A stretch of DNA of 64,000 nt from Zobellia barbeyronii. GTDB lineage: Bacteria > Bacteroidota > Bacteroidia > Flavobacteriales > Flavobacteriaceae. Under the pieces are notes generated by a model. The model did no database searches, was not told where the DNA came from, and saw nothing but the letters and a program-made list of their open reading frames with translations. The stretch is taken from positions 62,001 to 126,000 of the forward strand of contig NZ_JACATN010000003.1 of NCBI RefSeq assembly GCF_018603515.1. Direction: 5' to 3'. Shown piece by piece: positions 26,635-36,369 of the stretch. Within the stretch, counting starts at the first letter, position 1, and each line of letters opens with the position of its first letter. Both the position numbers and the translations under genes were made by a program.

Positions 26635-28587
26635 ATGAAAAACGTATTCTACAAATCCACTTTACTTTTTGGTTTCTTGTTCGTGATTTTTTCCTGTAAG
26701 ACTAGCACAGCAGATGATAAACAAAATCAAACTATAAATTATGGTGCTACAGAAGTTTCTTTGTTTTCAGCCACGAACGGTCAGTTGGCATTTCAAGTTA
26801 CCAAAGATCAAAACATAGTTCTAGACACTTCTCTTTTGGGTATTAAAATTGACGATAAGCTTTTAGGAAAAAATGTAGAAGTATCGCTTTTGGAACAAGA
26901 AAAAGTTAAAATAGAATATCCTCTTAACGGGATTAAAAGCGAGGCCTCCTACACAGGAGATTTATACACATATAAAGTTTCTGAAGCCGATGGAACCGAC
27001 TGGAAATTAGAATTTCAGCTCTCCAATGAAGGTGTGGCCTACCGTTATGTGGTTTCGGGCCAAGGCACTCAGCACGTACAGGGCGAAGAAAGTAGCTTTA
27101 AAATACCGAGCCAAACCAAAGTTTGGTACTTTGAGCGCGATAGCGACTGGAAATTAAAATCCCACGCCGGTGAATGGCTTTCTGCCGATATTTCTAAAAT
27201 GCCTACGGTTTCTAAAATGGGTCCTATTCAAGGCTTGACCCTTACTTGCGAACTCCCACAAGGAGGGTATGCATTTTTGGCCGAAGCTGCACTTTATAAT
27301 TATAGCGGTATGCGCTTAGAAGCTGTTGGCAACAACACCTTTAAGGCCAATTTTGAAGAAGGTGATGCTGGTTTTGATGTTACAGGTGATGTAACCACAC
27401 CATGGCGCTGTATTTTATTGGCGGACACTTTAAATGATTTGGCCAATAATACCATGGTAGCATCGTTAAACCCTGCTCCCGACCCCAAGTTATTTGCGGA
27501 CACCAACTGGATTAAACCTGGGAAATCCGTTTGGCACTGGTGGTCTGGAAAATATGTTAACTACAAAGAAGAGCATGATATGGTAGATGATGCCGTAGAA
27601 CTGAACTTTTCATATAATATGGTTGATGACGGCTGGGAAAGATGGCCTGATAAATGGACCAAGGTGACGGAACTCTCCAACTATGCCAAGGAAAAAGGAA
27701 TCGGCATTTTTATATGGAAGCACTCTAAGGAAATCAATTTTCTTGAAGACGATTATGCTGTAATGGGGCATTTTTTAGATAGCGTAAAACAAACCGGCGC
27801 CGTTGGGGTAAAAGTCGATTTTATGAATGGCCAGAGCAAATCTATAATCTCTTTTGATGAAACTTTACTTAAAAAAGCAGCTGAGCGACAATTGATGGTT
27901 AATTTTCATGGTTGCCAACAAAGTTCCGGCGAGTACCGGACTTACCCTAATGAGGTAACTCGGGAAGGCATAAGAGGTTTAGAGGTGAACCATATGAAAG
28001 AAGGTCCCCTAACCGCTTCTCACAATGCAGCACTGCCCTTTACAAGATACGTTACAGGTCATGGCGATTATACACCGCTTGGGTTTACCGAGCCAGGAGA
28101 AACTACTTGGGCGCATCAATTGGCTACTTTGGTAACTTTTTATTCTCCTTTTAACTGCATTGCAGAAAACACTCAATTCCTTTTAAAAACCAAAAGCATT
28201 CAACCTGCTCTAGAATTTATAAAGACCGTGCCTTCTGTTTGGGACGAGACCTTTGTATTACCTCAAAGTAAAATTGGAGAATTGGCAGCCATAGCTAGAC
28301 GCAAAGACAAGGATTGGTATTTAGGTGTTCTACGAAGTGGAGCTACCCAGGAAATGATTATTGATTGTAGTTTTTTAAGTGATGGTGAGTACACCGCAGA
28401 AATCTTTACTGACGATACCGAAGCCGAGCGCATTGATTTAAAAGGACTTAATAAAGAAACCGATTTGAGACAGTGGGACACAGCAGTGCCCTTTAAAAAA
28501 CGTACCGAAACAGTTTCTAAAGATAAAACGATAATTATTCAGCTAGCCGAACACGGTGGTGCTGTCATCAAGTTTATCAAAAAATAA
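26635..28587 (+). CDS. GH97 glycosidase, probably retaining type (alpha-galactosidase-like)
   Basis: A 650-residue lipoprotein (Cys21 in VIFSC); the ATG at 26635 is chosen because it precedes the signal sequence, with GGAAA upstream. The N-terminal beta-supersandwich (about 30-280) and the TIM barrel (about 290-570) with KSVWHWWSGKYVNY match GH97. Asp395 in GVKVDFMNGQ occupies the nucleophile position of retaining GH97 members, which include alpha-galactosidases; inverting SusB-like alpha-glucosidases lack it. Glu residues in NEVTREGIRGLE are acid candidates. A calcium-binding Glu set is expected but was not traced. In this PUL an exo-activity on alpha-linked galactose is plausible. It is followed 9 bp later by GH2. 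Confidence 0.87.
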   Translation: MKNVFYKSTLLFGFLFVIFSCKTSTADDKQNQTINYGATEVSLFSATNGQLAFQVTKDQNIVLDTSLLGIKIDDKLLGKNVEVSLLEQEKVKIEYPLNGIKSEASYTGDLYTYKVSEADGTDWKLEFQLSNEGVAYRYVVSGQGTQHVQGEESSFKIPSQTKVWYFERDSDWKLKSHAGEWLSADISKMPTVSKMGPIQGLTLTCELPQGGYAFLAEAALYNYSGMRLEAVGNNTFKANFEEGDAGFDVTGDVTTPWRCILLADTLNDLANNTMVASLNPAPDPKLFADTNWIKPGKSVWHWWSGKYVNYKEEHDMVDDAVELNFSYNMVDDGWERWPDKWTKVTELSNYAKEKGIGIFIWKHSKEINFLEDDYAVMGHFLDSVKQTGAVGVKVDFMNGQSKSIISFDETLLKKAAERQLMVNFHGCQQSSGEYRTYPNEVTREGIRGLEVNHMKEGPLTASHNAALPFTRYVTGHGDYTPLGFTEPGETTWAHQLATLVTFYSPFNCIAENTQFLLKTKSIQPALEFIKTVPSVWDETFVLPQSKIGELAAIARRKDKDWYLGVLRSGATQEMIIDCSFLSDGEYTAEIFTDDTEAERIDLKGLNKETDLRQWDTAVPFKKRTETVSKDKTIIIQLAEHGGAVIKFIKK

Positions 28588-28596
28588 GGAGTATTC

Positions 28597-30888
28597 ATGA
28601 GAAATTTTGCTTCCATAGCGCTTTTTACAATCGTTTTTCTAAGTTCATGTTCACTTGAAAAAAAAGAAACTGCTCTAGAAAACGAAACCCTATCTCTTAA
28701 CGAAGCATGGCACTTTTTGCCCTCTAACGAAGAAAGTGAGAAACAACTATTGACCGCAGATTATGCCAAGTGGGACTCCCTTACCGTACCCGGTAATTGG
28801 GATATTGAGAATGCCTATGCCCATTTTAAAGGCAAAGGGTATTACCAACGTAATTTTACCCTTCCCGAAAATTGGCAAAAAAAACAGATCCGATTAAAGT
28901 TCGATGCCGTTTATGAAACCTCCAAAGTGTGGTTGAACGGTGAGTTACTGGGCGAACATGAAGGTGGCTACACCCCTTTTGAATTCAATATTACGGACCA
29001 AATACAGCCCGGAAAACCAAATTCACTTTTGGTCATGGCCGACAATACCTTTAGAAGAGGTGCCTGGTGGGCTTGGGGCGGTATAAGCCGAGATGTATCC
29101 TTACTTGTCCATAACGATGTTCGCTTGGTTTGGCAACATATTTCCGCTGTGCCCAATTTTGATAAGGGTGTGGTGGACTTTAATATTTCTTATAAAATTG
29201 AAAATAATTCTGCTAAGGCACAAAGTCTTACTGTAAACACTAAAATTGTTGGGCCCGACCATAAATCGTGGCAACCGGAAACCCTTGAAGTGACCGTAGC
29301 CGCAAACGAGACCACAGAAAAGGTCTTGACTTTTCAAAAGGAATTGAAGGATGTAGAATTATGGCATTTTGACCGACCCAATCTATACGTTTTAAATAGT
29401 AGTGTTACTTCAAACGACCAAGAGTTAGATGCTGTTTCAGACAAATTCGGTATACGGAAAATGGAGGCTATTGGAGAGGAATTATACCTCAACAACGAAG
29501 CTGTGCGCTTAAATGGTTTTAACCGTGTGCACGACCATCGCCTATACGGTAATACTGAACCCCGTGAACTCATCAAGAACGATATTTTAGACATTAAAGC
29601 CTTAGGCGGTAACTTCTCTAGGATTATGCACGCACCTGCATCCAAGAATCTTTTAAAGTTTTGCGACAGCATTGGCTATATGCTAATTGAAGAGATTCCG
29701 GTTTGGGGCCGTGGCGCTCCAAATGCTATCCCAGATAACCCAAGAACAAAAAAATGGTTGGACGAAATGATTACTCGCGATTTTAACCACGCCAGTGTGG
29801 TTGGTTGGAGTATGGGTAATGAAATTGGCAACCCGGACGGCGAATGGCAAGATATGACCATGACTCCAGGTCAGTACGAATATGTGAATGACATGGTAGA
29901 CCATGTGGCCACTCTTGACTCCACACGTTTAAAAACTGTCGTGAGTTTCACATCTCACCTCCCTCTAGCAAAACCAGGAAACGAACCTTATGAAAAACTA
30001 GATTTTCTATGTATGAACTCCTATGGGGAGACCTATGAAAAAGTGGGTAGAGCTCATGCAAAATTTCCTGGAAAACCCATTTTCATTTCAGAGATGGGTG
30101 ACAAGCAAATAGGTCTTACTCCTGATGCAGAGTTTAGTGATAGTCTCATTGACCAACTAGATAAGTTAAGAACACTGCCATATGTAGTAGGTTCTTCATT
30201 ATGGACTTATAATGATTACCGTAGTGATTATGAAAAAACACCCCCTTCAGAAAACAGAGCTTGGGGCGTGGTTGATGTATGGCGAAATAAGAAAAAAGCT
30301 TACAAACAGATTCAAGATATCTATGCGCCAGTTCTAGGTTTGAAAGCTACGGTTGATAAGAAAGCAATTACCATTACTCTAATCCCAAGAAACAAACAAG
30401 ACATTCCCGCTTTCGTTATGGAAGATTATACGCTAGTCTATCAATTGTTTGATGCCAATGGTAAATCAATCGGAAAGGAACGTATGGAGCTTCCTATTAT
30501 AAAACCGGGAGATGAAGAACTGGAATTCAGTTTCAAAAATAACCGTAATGCTTCCCGAACCGATGTCGGTTTATGGTCGCCCATGCAAATAGAAGTTAAA
30601 ACAGCTTCATCTGAAGAACTTAAAAACCTACCTATAGAAACATCTAACTCTCCTATTATAGAGTTTTTGGGTAGAACAAATGAAAGTGTTGGCATAGGGT
30701 ATACCGTGAGTGAAAAAGATTCCATTTTCACTTTTAAATATGGTAACAGCAAAGAAAATCTTACGAAAGAAGTTACCTCCGATTTAAAAGGGGCCATCAA
30801 AATTAAATGGCCCACAACCGAGCCTTTTTTCGTGAAATTAAAATCTGATGTTACAGAGTGGTCTACAACCAAACAACTTGAAGAGTAA
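28597..30888 (+). CDS. GH2 glycosidase (beta-galactosidase-like), lipoprotein
   Basis: A 763-residue lipoprotein (lipobox LSSC, Cys18). AAGGAG 8 bp before the ATG is one of the few clear ribosome-binding sites of the window. The sugar-binding domain (about 33-180), immunoglobulin-like domain and TIM barrel (about 300-570) are in GH2 order. The acid/base is Glu409 in WSMGNEIG and the nucleophile Glu499 in IFISEMG, both intact. A C-terminal beta domain (about 675-760) resembles fibronectin type III. It probably cleaves beta-galactosidic ends of galactan oligosaccharides. It is the last gene of the susCD operon; 270 bp follow before the next cassette. Confidence 0.92.
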   Translation: MRNFASIALFTIVFLSSCSLEKKETALENETLSLNEAWHFLPSNEESEKQLLTADYAKWDSLTVPGNWDIENAYAHFKGKGYYQRNFTLPENWQKKQIRLKFDAVYETSKVWLNGELLGEHEGGYTPFEFNITDQIQPGKPNSLLVMADNTFRRGAWWAWGGISRDVSLLVHNDVRLVWQHISAVPNFDKGVVDFNISYKIENNSAKAQSLTVNTKIVGPDHKSWQPETLEVTVAANETTEKVLTFQKELKDVELWHFDRPNLYVLNSSVTSNDQELDAVSDKFGIRKMEAIGEELYLNNEAVRLNGFNRVHDHRLYGNTEPRELIKNDILDIKALGGNFSRIMHAPASKNLLKFCDSIGYMLIEEIPVWGRGAPNAIPDNPRTKKWLDEMITRDFNHASVVGWSMGNEIGNPDGEWQDMTMTPGQYEYVNDMVDHVATLDSTRLKTVVSFTSHLPLAKPGNEPYEKLDFLCMNSYGETYEKVGRAHAKFPGKPIFISEMGDKQIGLTPDAEFSDSLIDQLDKLRTLPYVVGSSLWTYNDYRSDYEKTPPSENRAWGVVDVWRNKKKAYKQIQDIYAPVLGLKATVDKKAITITLIPRNKQDIPAFVMEDYTLVYQLFDANGKSIGKERMELPIIKPGDEELEFSFKNNRNASRTDVGLWSPMQIEVKTASSEELKNLPIETSNSPIIEFLGRTNESVGIGYTVSEKDSIFTFKYGNSKENLTKEVTSDLKGAIKIKWPTTEPFFVKLKSDVTEWSTTKQLEE

Positions 30889-31158
30889 ACTGAGAGTGCA
30901 GAACAAATAATACCGCAATTTTATGTAAAATGAAGAATATTTCAATTAAATATTATACCATACTTTCCTTTTACCATTAGCTGTATTGTGCAGGTTGGTT
31001 TTGTTACCATGAACATAAATGAATTAGCAAAACAAGGTCTGTATTGTAGAAATATATAGTTGAAGAAATAAGTACATCTGGTTCTCAGCAAAAAAACGAT
31101 GGCCCTGACAGATGGGCCCAATTAGAATGGATTAATAAATAATTTCAATAATTAGAAT
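30889..31158. other. Intergenic region before the lyase/dehydratase cassette
   Basis: 270 bp without a coding signal. It probably contains the promoter of the following cassette, but no TTGnn/TAnnTTTG pair was found. A small hairpin GGCCC / GGGCC (31101-31105 with 31114-31118) lies 40 bp before the ATG at 31159. Confidence 0.5.
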
Positions 31159-32055
31159 ATGTTAAAAGGAATAATACCGGCTATACCCACCTGTTTCTCA
31201 GATGACGGCCAAATTAACAAAGAAGCTCAAAAAAAAGTTATACAATTCGTAATTAAAGCGGGTGCGCATGGTATTGTTTTCCCAGGCTTAGCTAGCGAGT
31301 ATACCTATCTAACTTCTGACGAACGGGTTGAGTTGATAAAATTACTTGTTGCAGAGGTAGATGGTAAATTACCTATTGTTGCCGGAATTGGAGCTCCTAG
31401 TAAAGAGGAAACCATTCTTTTAGGAAAGGAAGCTATGAAAAATGGAATTAACCATTTCATGCTCATGGCTCCAAAGCGCTTTGAAAAAGATATACAAAAG
31501 CACGAAGTATTCTTTCAAGAAGTAGCTTCTGCATTACCAAATTGCGTAATACTCCTTCAAAATGCACCATCTCCTATGGGAGCTGGTCTAAATGCCGAAG
31601 AGTTAATACAAATCTCAAAAAGCAACTCCGCTATTAAATATATAAAGGAAGAAACACTTCCATCGGGACCTGCAATTACAGCTTTACTAAATCATGATAT
31701 GCCGCATTTAGTCGGAATATTTGGTGGTGGTGGTTCTCGCTATATTATTGACGAGCTCAACCGAGGTTCTTTGGGAGCTGTTCCCGCTGCCGAAATCACA
31801 GATTTGCATGTTGCCATTTATAACGCTCATCAAAATGGTGAGGCAAAAGAAGCAAGAAACTTGTATCGTCTGAGCCTTCCTCTTTTAACAGCACAGACAA
31901 TATATAGAATGGAGCTTACCAAATACATTCTTAAAAAAAGAGATATAGTTGATGCTTTACATGTCCGAGCTCCATTACCCAAGTTGGATACTTACGCAAA
32001 ACAAGACTTAGATTTAATACTACAAGATTTACAAGAAGAAAATATATTGATATGA
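31159..32055 (+). CDS. DHDPS-family lyase/aldolase, probably acting on a 2-keto-3-deoxy sugar acid
   Basis: A 298-residue cytoplasmic TIM-barrel protein of the dihydrodipicolinate synthase / N-acetylneuraminate lyase superfamily. The Schiff-base lysine is Lys163 in KYIKEET. The usual catalytic tyrosine of the Y-N-x-P motif is replaced by Gln134 (LLQNAPSPMG), a variant seen in sugar-acid members of the superfamily. The gene overlaps by 4 nt the dehydratase gene downstream, so the likely substrate is that enzyme's 2-keto-3-deoxy product, cleaved to pyruvate and an aldehyde. A sialic-acid or lysine-biosynthesis role is less likely because of the context. Family is sure; substrate is inferred. 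Confidence 0.8.
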   Translation: MLKGIIPAIPTCFSDDGQINKEAQKKVIQFVIKAGAHGIVFPGLASEYTYLTSDERVELIKLLVAEVDGKLPIVAGIGAPSKEETILLGKEAMKNGINHFMLMAPKRFEKDIQKHEVFFQEVASALPNCVILLQNAPSPMGAGLNAEELIQISKSNSAIKYIKEETLPSGPAITALLNHDMPHLVGIFGGGGSRYIIDELNRGSLGAVPAAEITDLHVAIYNAHQNGEAKEARNLYRLSLPLLTAQTIYRMELTKYILKKRDIVDALHVRAPLPKLDTYAKQDLDLILQDLQEENILI

Positions 32056-33227
32056 GCCAAGAAGATAAAATTGTCAACGTTGAAGTTTACTTAGTGTCTT
32101 TGGACCAAGAAACACCATATTTAGGACCATTAATAAATGAAGAAAAAGCCAGTGAAATGGGCTACTTTGTACGTGAAGTAAACCGTACTGTATACGCCAT
32201 AAAAAACAAATCATTGGTTGTTCGGGTCCTAACTGAAAATGGTGTTGAAGGATGGGGAGAAACCTACGGACTCATAGCTCATGAAGCCACAGCGGCTATT
32301 ATTAGAGATTTGTTCAAGGGATTTATAATAGGAAGAAATCCTATGAATGTAGTAACCATTTATGAAGATTTATATGACCTGATGCGCGTTCGTGGTTATA
32401 CAGGCGGGTTTTATCACGATGCTCTAGCTGCTGTTGATATTGCACTATGGGATATTCTAGGTAAAATTGTAAAACAACCTATTAGCCGTTTACTTGGTGG
32501 CATAAGAAATAGCAGCATTCCCGGTTATATTTCCGGCCTACCCGACGCTGATATTGACAAACGTTGTCAACTTGCCGTTAGTTGGCAGAAAAAAGGTTTT
32601 AACTCCTTCAAATTTGCTTTGCCAATGGCAACCGAAGGGCTTGTAGAAGAATTTAAACAATTGAGAAAAGCATTAGGCAATGAGGCATCCATTGGTTGCG
32701 ATATGCATTGGTCAAAAACACCTGGCGAGACTATTGAGTTAATTCAGGAGGCACAGCCCTATAGACCCTGGTTTTTTGAGGCACCAATTAAAACAGAAGA
32801 TGTAAATGGCCTTAAATGGATAGCACAAAAATCCAACGGTAAAATAGCTGTTGGTGAAGAATGGAGAACGGTTTTTGACGCTAAAGCCAGAATAGATATA
32901 CAAGCTTGTCAAATAGTACAACCCGAAATGGCTCATACAGGAATCACCCAATTCATGAGGATTGCAGGATATGCGCAGGCACATAACCTCACTGTAATTC
33001 CACATGCTACTATTGGTTCTGGTATTTTTCTAGCGGCAAGCCTTCAAGCAAGTGCATCATTACAAAATTGTGTTGCTCATGAGTTTCAACACTCCATTTT
33101 CCCTGAATTTATGCATTATACAACGGGCGATATGAAATGTGAGGCTGGCCATTACCAACTTCCTACCGGTAATGGAATAGGTGTAAATCCTACAGAAGAA
33201 ATGAAATCAAATATGACCCTCTTATGA
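32052..33227 (+). CDS. Enolase-superfamily sugar-acid dehydratase, galactonate dehydratase-like
   Basis: A 391-residue cytoplasmic protein of the mandelate racemase / muconate lactonising enzyme group. Metal ligands are Asp217, Glu243 (FFEAPI) and Glu269 or 270 (VGEEW). The D-x-H motif Asp217-Met-His219 and His318 (VIPHATIG) match the galactonate-dehydratase-type active site, in which the motif His is the general acid. Glu344 (AHEFQH) completes the site. A single Lys in SFKF replaces the K-x-K of other subgroups. It overlaps both neighbours by 4 nt. The most likely role is dehydration of a galactonate-type aldonic acid. A cycloisomerase of 3,6-anhydrogalactonate, also in this superfamily, is the main alternative. 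Confidence 0.8.
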   Translation: MSQEDKIVNVEVYLVSLDQETPYLGPLINEEKASEMGYFVREVNRTVYAIKNKSLVVRVLTENGVEGWGETYGLIAHEATAAIIRDLFKGFIIGRNPMNVVTIYEDLYDLMRVRGYTGGFYHDALAAVDIALWDILGKIVKQPISRLLGGIRNSSIPGYISGLPDADIDKRCQLAVSWQKKGFNSFKFALPMATEGLVEEFKQLRKALGNEASIGCDMHWSKTPGETIELIQEAQPYRPWFFEAPIKTEDVNGLKWIAQKSNGKIAVGEEWRTVFDAKARIDIQACQIVQPEMAHTGITQFMRIAGYAQAHNLTVIPHATIGSGIFLAASLQASASLQNCVAHEFQHSIFPEFMHYTTGDMKCEAGHYQLPTGNGIGVNPTEEMKSNMTLL

Positions 33228-34909
33228 GCAGCTTCGACTATGCCCTTTTAGCACTTTATATTCTTGGTATTTTTATTATTAGCATAGTTTCATCGCGCCG
33301 AATAAAAAATCAAGAAGACATGTTTTCGGCCGGAGGTCAAGCTCCATGGTGGGCTTCAGGTCTAAGTGCATTTATGACCATGTTCTCCGCAGGTACATTT
33401 GTAGTTTGGGGAGGCATTGCATATAGATATGGGCTGGTCGCAATCATAATTAATATGTGTTTTGGCGTAGCAGCATTATTGGGTGGGTATTTTGTTGCTG
33501 GTAAGTGGAATGCACTTGGTATTGCAACACCTGCAGCCTATCTTCAATTACGGTTTGGGAAGATTGGTCTTAACCTGTATACATGGACTATGATGTTAAA
33601 GGAAATAATGGCCGTAGCAATAGCTGTTTATTCTTTAGCTATTATTTTAGTAGCGTTGATTCCTCTGGACGAAGGAAATATTCTAAGAGATGGGTTAACA
33701 GGGAATCTTTCACTAAACTATGCCATTCTAATCTTTGGTGCCATCGTAATACTTTATACCATGATAGGAGGATTATGGGCCGTATTGATGACAGATGTTC
33801 TACAGTTTATAGTGCTCACTTTAGTGGTATTCATGGTTTCTGTTCTTATGGTTAACGGGATAGATGATTATGAAGTACTTCTCAATAATTTACCCGAAGG
33901 TTTCTTCTCTCCCACTGCTTCTGAATATGGATGGCTGTTCCTATTTGGGTGGGTCAGTATAGCCTTCTTTGCCGTAGGTGCAGAATGGGCATTCGTACAA
34001 AGATATATTGCCGTAAAATCACCCGCCGAAGCAAAGAAAACTGCATATCTTTTTGGAGGAATGTATTTGTTTACTCCTATTCTTTGGATGTTGCCTCCAA
34101 TGCTTTACAGGGGGATTAATCCATCAATAAACCCAGAACAGGCTTATATCTTAGCCTCCCAATCAGTTCTACCTGTTGGTATCTTAGGATTGATGTTTGC
34201 TGCCATGTTCTCTGCTACCGCTAGTATGGTAAGTTCGCAGTTAAACGTTTTTGCCGGAGTTCTTACCAATGATTTTTATAAAGCCTTGCTAAAACCTAAT
34301 GCCAGTAGTAGTCATTTGGTGAAAATAGGTAGAATTTTTACCGGAACGTTAGGACTAGCTTTAATTGGAGTTGCCTTATATGTACCTAACATGGGCGGAG
34401 CGGAAAAGATTATAATATCAATGAATTCTCTAGTTGTAGTCCCTTTATTAGCACCTGCCCTATGGGGACTTTTCAGTCCGCAGATAGGTATAAAGGATAT
34501 GTTAATCGTAGCTTTCACAAGCTTTTCTGTAGGTCTCATCCTACGTTTTGGCTTTTCTATTAGCGGAGGCGATGTAGATGTAATTATTGGTGTGATACTT
34601 CCTATTTCCATGCTTTTCCTTATTCAAAAATTAAAAGGTAATACTACAGATATTGGATGGAAAAAAATTGAAGACAACCGCACACTTAAAATTATGGAAA
34701 CGCCAGAAGTACCAGATACAACAGTTGATGTATTTCCACAAAAAGTGGTTATGATAAGTCTGCTTGTCTGTGCTTTAAGTTTATTTGCATTATTCTTTCT
34801 AACGGAAAGCGGCCGAACAATTATCGCTACTTTCGGAATATGTCTGTTATTAATTGCAATAGGTATTCGTATTCAAATAAAAAAAATGACTTCCAAAACA
34901 ACTAAATGA
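33224..34909 (+). CDS. Sodium:solute symporter (SSS family)
   Basis: A 561-residue membrane transporter with about 13-14 segments. SAGGQAPWWASGLSAFMTMFS (in short: AGGQAPWW) and MIGGLWAVLMTDVLQF match the paralogue at 21707. It overlaps by 4 nt with the dehydratase gene upstream and the sulfatase gene downstream, so its dose is coupled to the sugar-acid enzymes. The probable cargo is a sugar acid or anhydro-sugar released in the periplasm. A cytoplasmic loop and an extra C-terminal pair of helices follow the core. Confidence 0.9.
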   Translation: MSSFDYALLALYILGIFIISIVSSRRIKNQEDMFSAGGQAPWWASGLSAFMTMFSAGTFVVWGGIAYRYGLVAIIINMCFGVAALLGGYFVAGKWNALGIATPAAYLQLRFGKIGLNLYTWTMMLKEIMAVAIAVYSLAIILVALIPLDEGNILRDGLTGNLSLNYAILIFGAIVILYTMIGGLWAVLMTDVLQFIVLTLVVFMVSVLMVNGIDDYEVLLNNLPEGFFSPTASEYGWLFLFGWVSIAFFAVGAEWAFVQRYIAVKSPAEAKKTAYLFGGMYLFTPILWMLPPMLYRGINPSINPEQAYILASQSVLPVGILGLMFAAMFSATASMVSSQLNVFAGVLTNDFYKALLKPNASSSHLVKIGRIFTGTLGLALIGVALYVPNMGGAEKIIISMNSLVVVPLLAPALWGLFSPQIGIKDMLIVAFTSFSVGLILRFGFSISGGDVDVIIGVILPISMLFLIQKLKGNTTDIGWKKIEDNRTLKIMETPEVPDTTVDVFPQKVVMISLLVCALSLFALFFLTESGRTIIATFGICLLLIAIGIRIQIKKMTSKTTK

Positions 34910-36363
34910 TACTAAAAAAAATGAAAAAACACTTTTTTTTACTTTCTACTTTAACACTGTTTTCGTGTCAAATTACCTTAGCACAAAACAATACTACAGA
35001 ACGCCCCAACATTGTTTGGATTATGTTGGAAGATTGGGGTCTTGACTTGGGCTGCTACGGTACTCCGGGAATAGAAACGCCGGTGACGGACAAATTAGCT
35101 TCAGAAGGCATACGCTACACCAATGCTTTTTGCACCTCTCCCGTATGTTCAACTTCTCGTTCAGCCATGCTCACAGGCTATCACCAGAATTATATTGGTG
35201 CACAACAGCATAGGACCTCAAAAGACGAAAAAAAGCCTTTACCCTACGATATTGAACCTATGCCGGTTCTATTAAAAGAGGCTGGGTATTTCACCGCTTT
35301 AATGATGTATAATAAAACAGATGCCAATTTTAGTGGTGATTTAGGTTTTATGGGTGAAGATTGGAAAGAACGCGAAGAAGGACAACCTTTTTTCGCTCAG
35401 ATTACATTAGGAGGAACTCACAGAGCTTGGAACAGGGACCCTAAAAACCCTATTGATCCTGCCAAAATAGAGCTTCCTCCCTACTATGCAGATACACCTT
35501 TTGCCAGACGGGATTGGGCCAATGGTCTAGAACAAATGCAAGTCTGCGATCGCGAAATTGGCGATATCCTAAAACGATTAGAAAAAGAAGGCCTTGCCGA
35601 AAACACATTAATTTTCCTAATTGGAGATAACGGCCGATGTCATATCCGTGGAAAACAATTTTTATATGACCCGGGTCTTCAAGTGCCAATGATTATAAAA
35701 TGGCCTGGCAAAATTGCCCCCGCGCAAGTAAATACAGATATTGTCCAGACTATTGATATTACCGCTACTATTCTAGAAGTTGCAGGAGCCAAACCAAAGC
35801 ATGAGTTGCAAGGAAAAAACCTCTTTGAAGAAGAATCTAAGAACCGGGAATACATTTTTGCTGCAAGAGGTAGAATGGGCGGCACTCATGATGCTATGCG
35901 TACTATTCGCTCTAAAAAATATAAATTAATTCATAATTTAATGCCAGAGCGTGCATGGTTGCAATACAGTGGTTATAAAGAGGATATGTATCCTATGTTG
36001 GCCGAGATGAACATCATGTACATGGAAGGGAAGCTTAACGAAGACCAAGCTAAATTCTTTGCCCCAACAAAGCCCGAGTTTGAGCTTTTCGATATTGAAA
36101 AAGACCCTTACGAACTAAATAATCTTGCCAATGATTTACACTACGGAGATGTTAAGGATAAACTTTTGGAAGAATTGTATGTTTGGAGAAAATCTATAAA
36201 GGATGAAGGTGTTTCCCAAGAATTTAGGGAAGGCGGACTATCTTCAAAATATCCAACTAGAACACTTGAAGAATGGAAGGAACGCTATGAAACTTGGAAG
36301 CCATGGGTCTTTCGCGAACCTAAATCAAAAGTAAAACACCCGTTCGTTAAGAAAAACTATTAG
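34906..36363 (+). CDS. S1-family sulfatase with CxTxR active-site motif
   Basis: A 485-residue exported sulfatase. The first ATG overlaps the symporter stop (ATGA); an ATG five codons later is also possible. The signal peptide ends near SCQ or LAQ. Metal-site Glu41-Asp42 (MLEDWG) replaces the usual Asp-Asp. The maturation motif is SPVCSTSRSAMLTG, so Cys81 lies in C-x-T-x-R and not the usual C-x-P-x-R. The substrate block usually reading GKWHLG is MMYNKT here. A sulfatase in the same cluster of 4-nt overlaps as sugar-acid enzymes is unusual and suggests that desulfation is linked to that pathway. The altered residues make the precise substrate uncertain. Confidence 0.88.
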   Translation: MILKKMKKHFFLLSTLTLFSCQITLAQNNTTERPNIVWIMLEDWGLDLGCYGTPGIETPVTDKLASEGIRYTNAFCTSPVCSTSRSAMLTGYHQNYIGAQQHRTSKDEKKPLPYDIEPMPVLLKEAGYFTALMMYNKTDANFSGDLGFMGEDWKEREEGQPFFAQITLGGTHRAWNRDPKNPIDPAKIELPPYYADTPFARRDWANGLEQMQVCDREIGDILKRLEKEGLAENTLIFLIGDNGRCHIRGKQFLYDPGLQVPMIIKWPGKIAPAQVNTDIVQTIDITATILEVAGAKPKHELQGKNLFEEESKNREYIFAARGRMGGTHDAMRTIRSKKYKLIHNLMPERAWLQYSGYKEDMYPMLAEMNIMYMEGKLNEDQAKFFAPTKPEFELFDIEKDPYELNNLANDLHYGDVKDKLLEELYVWRKSIKDEGVSQEFREGGLSSKYPTRTLEEWKERYETWKPWVFREPKSKVKHPFVKKNY

Positions 36364-36369
36364 AAGTTT

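Noticed and set aside
30441-30872. Long antisense open frame of 143 codons under the GH2 gene
   Set aside because: It is a shadow of a well-supported gene, with no recognisable domain; the same holds for other antisense frames of 60-140 codons.
31101-31118. GGCCC / GGGCC hairpin as a riboswitch or terminator
   Set aside because: The stem has only 5 bp with an 8-nt loop and no T tract, which can arise by chance.
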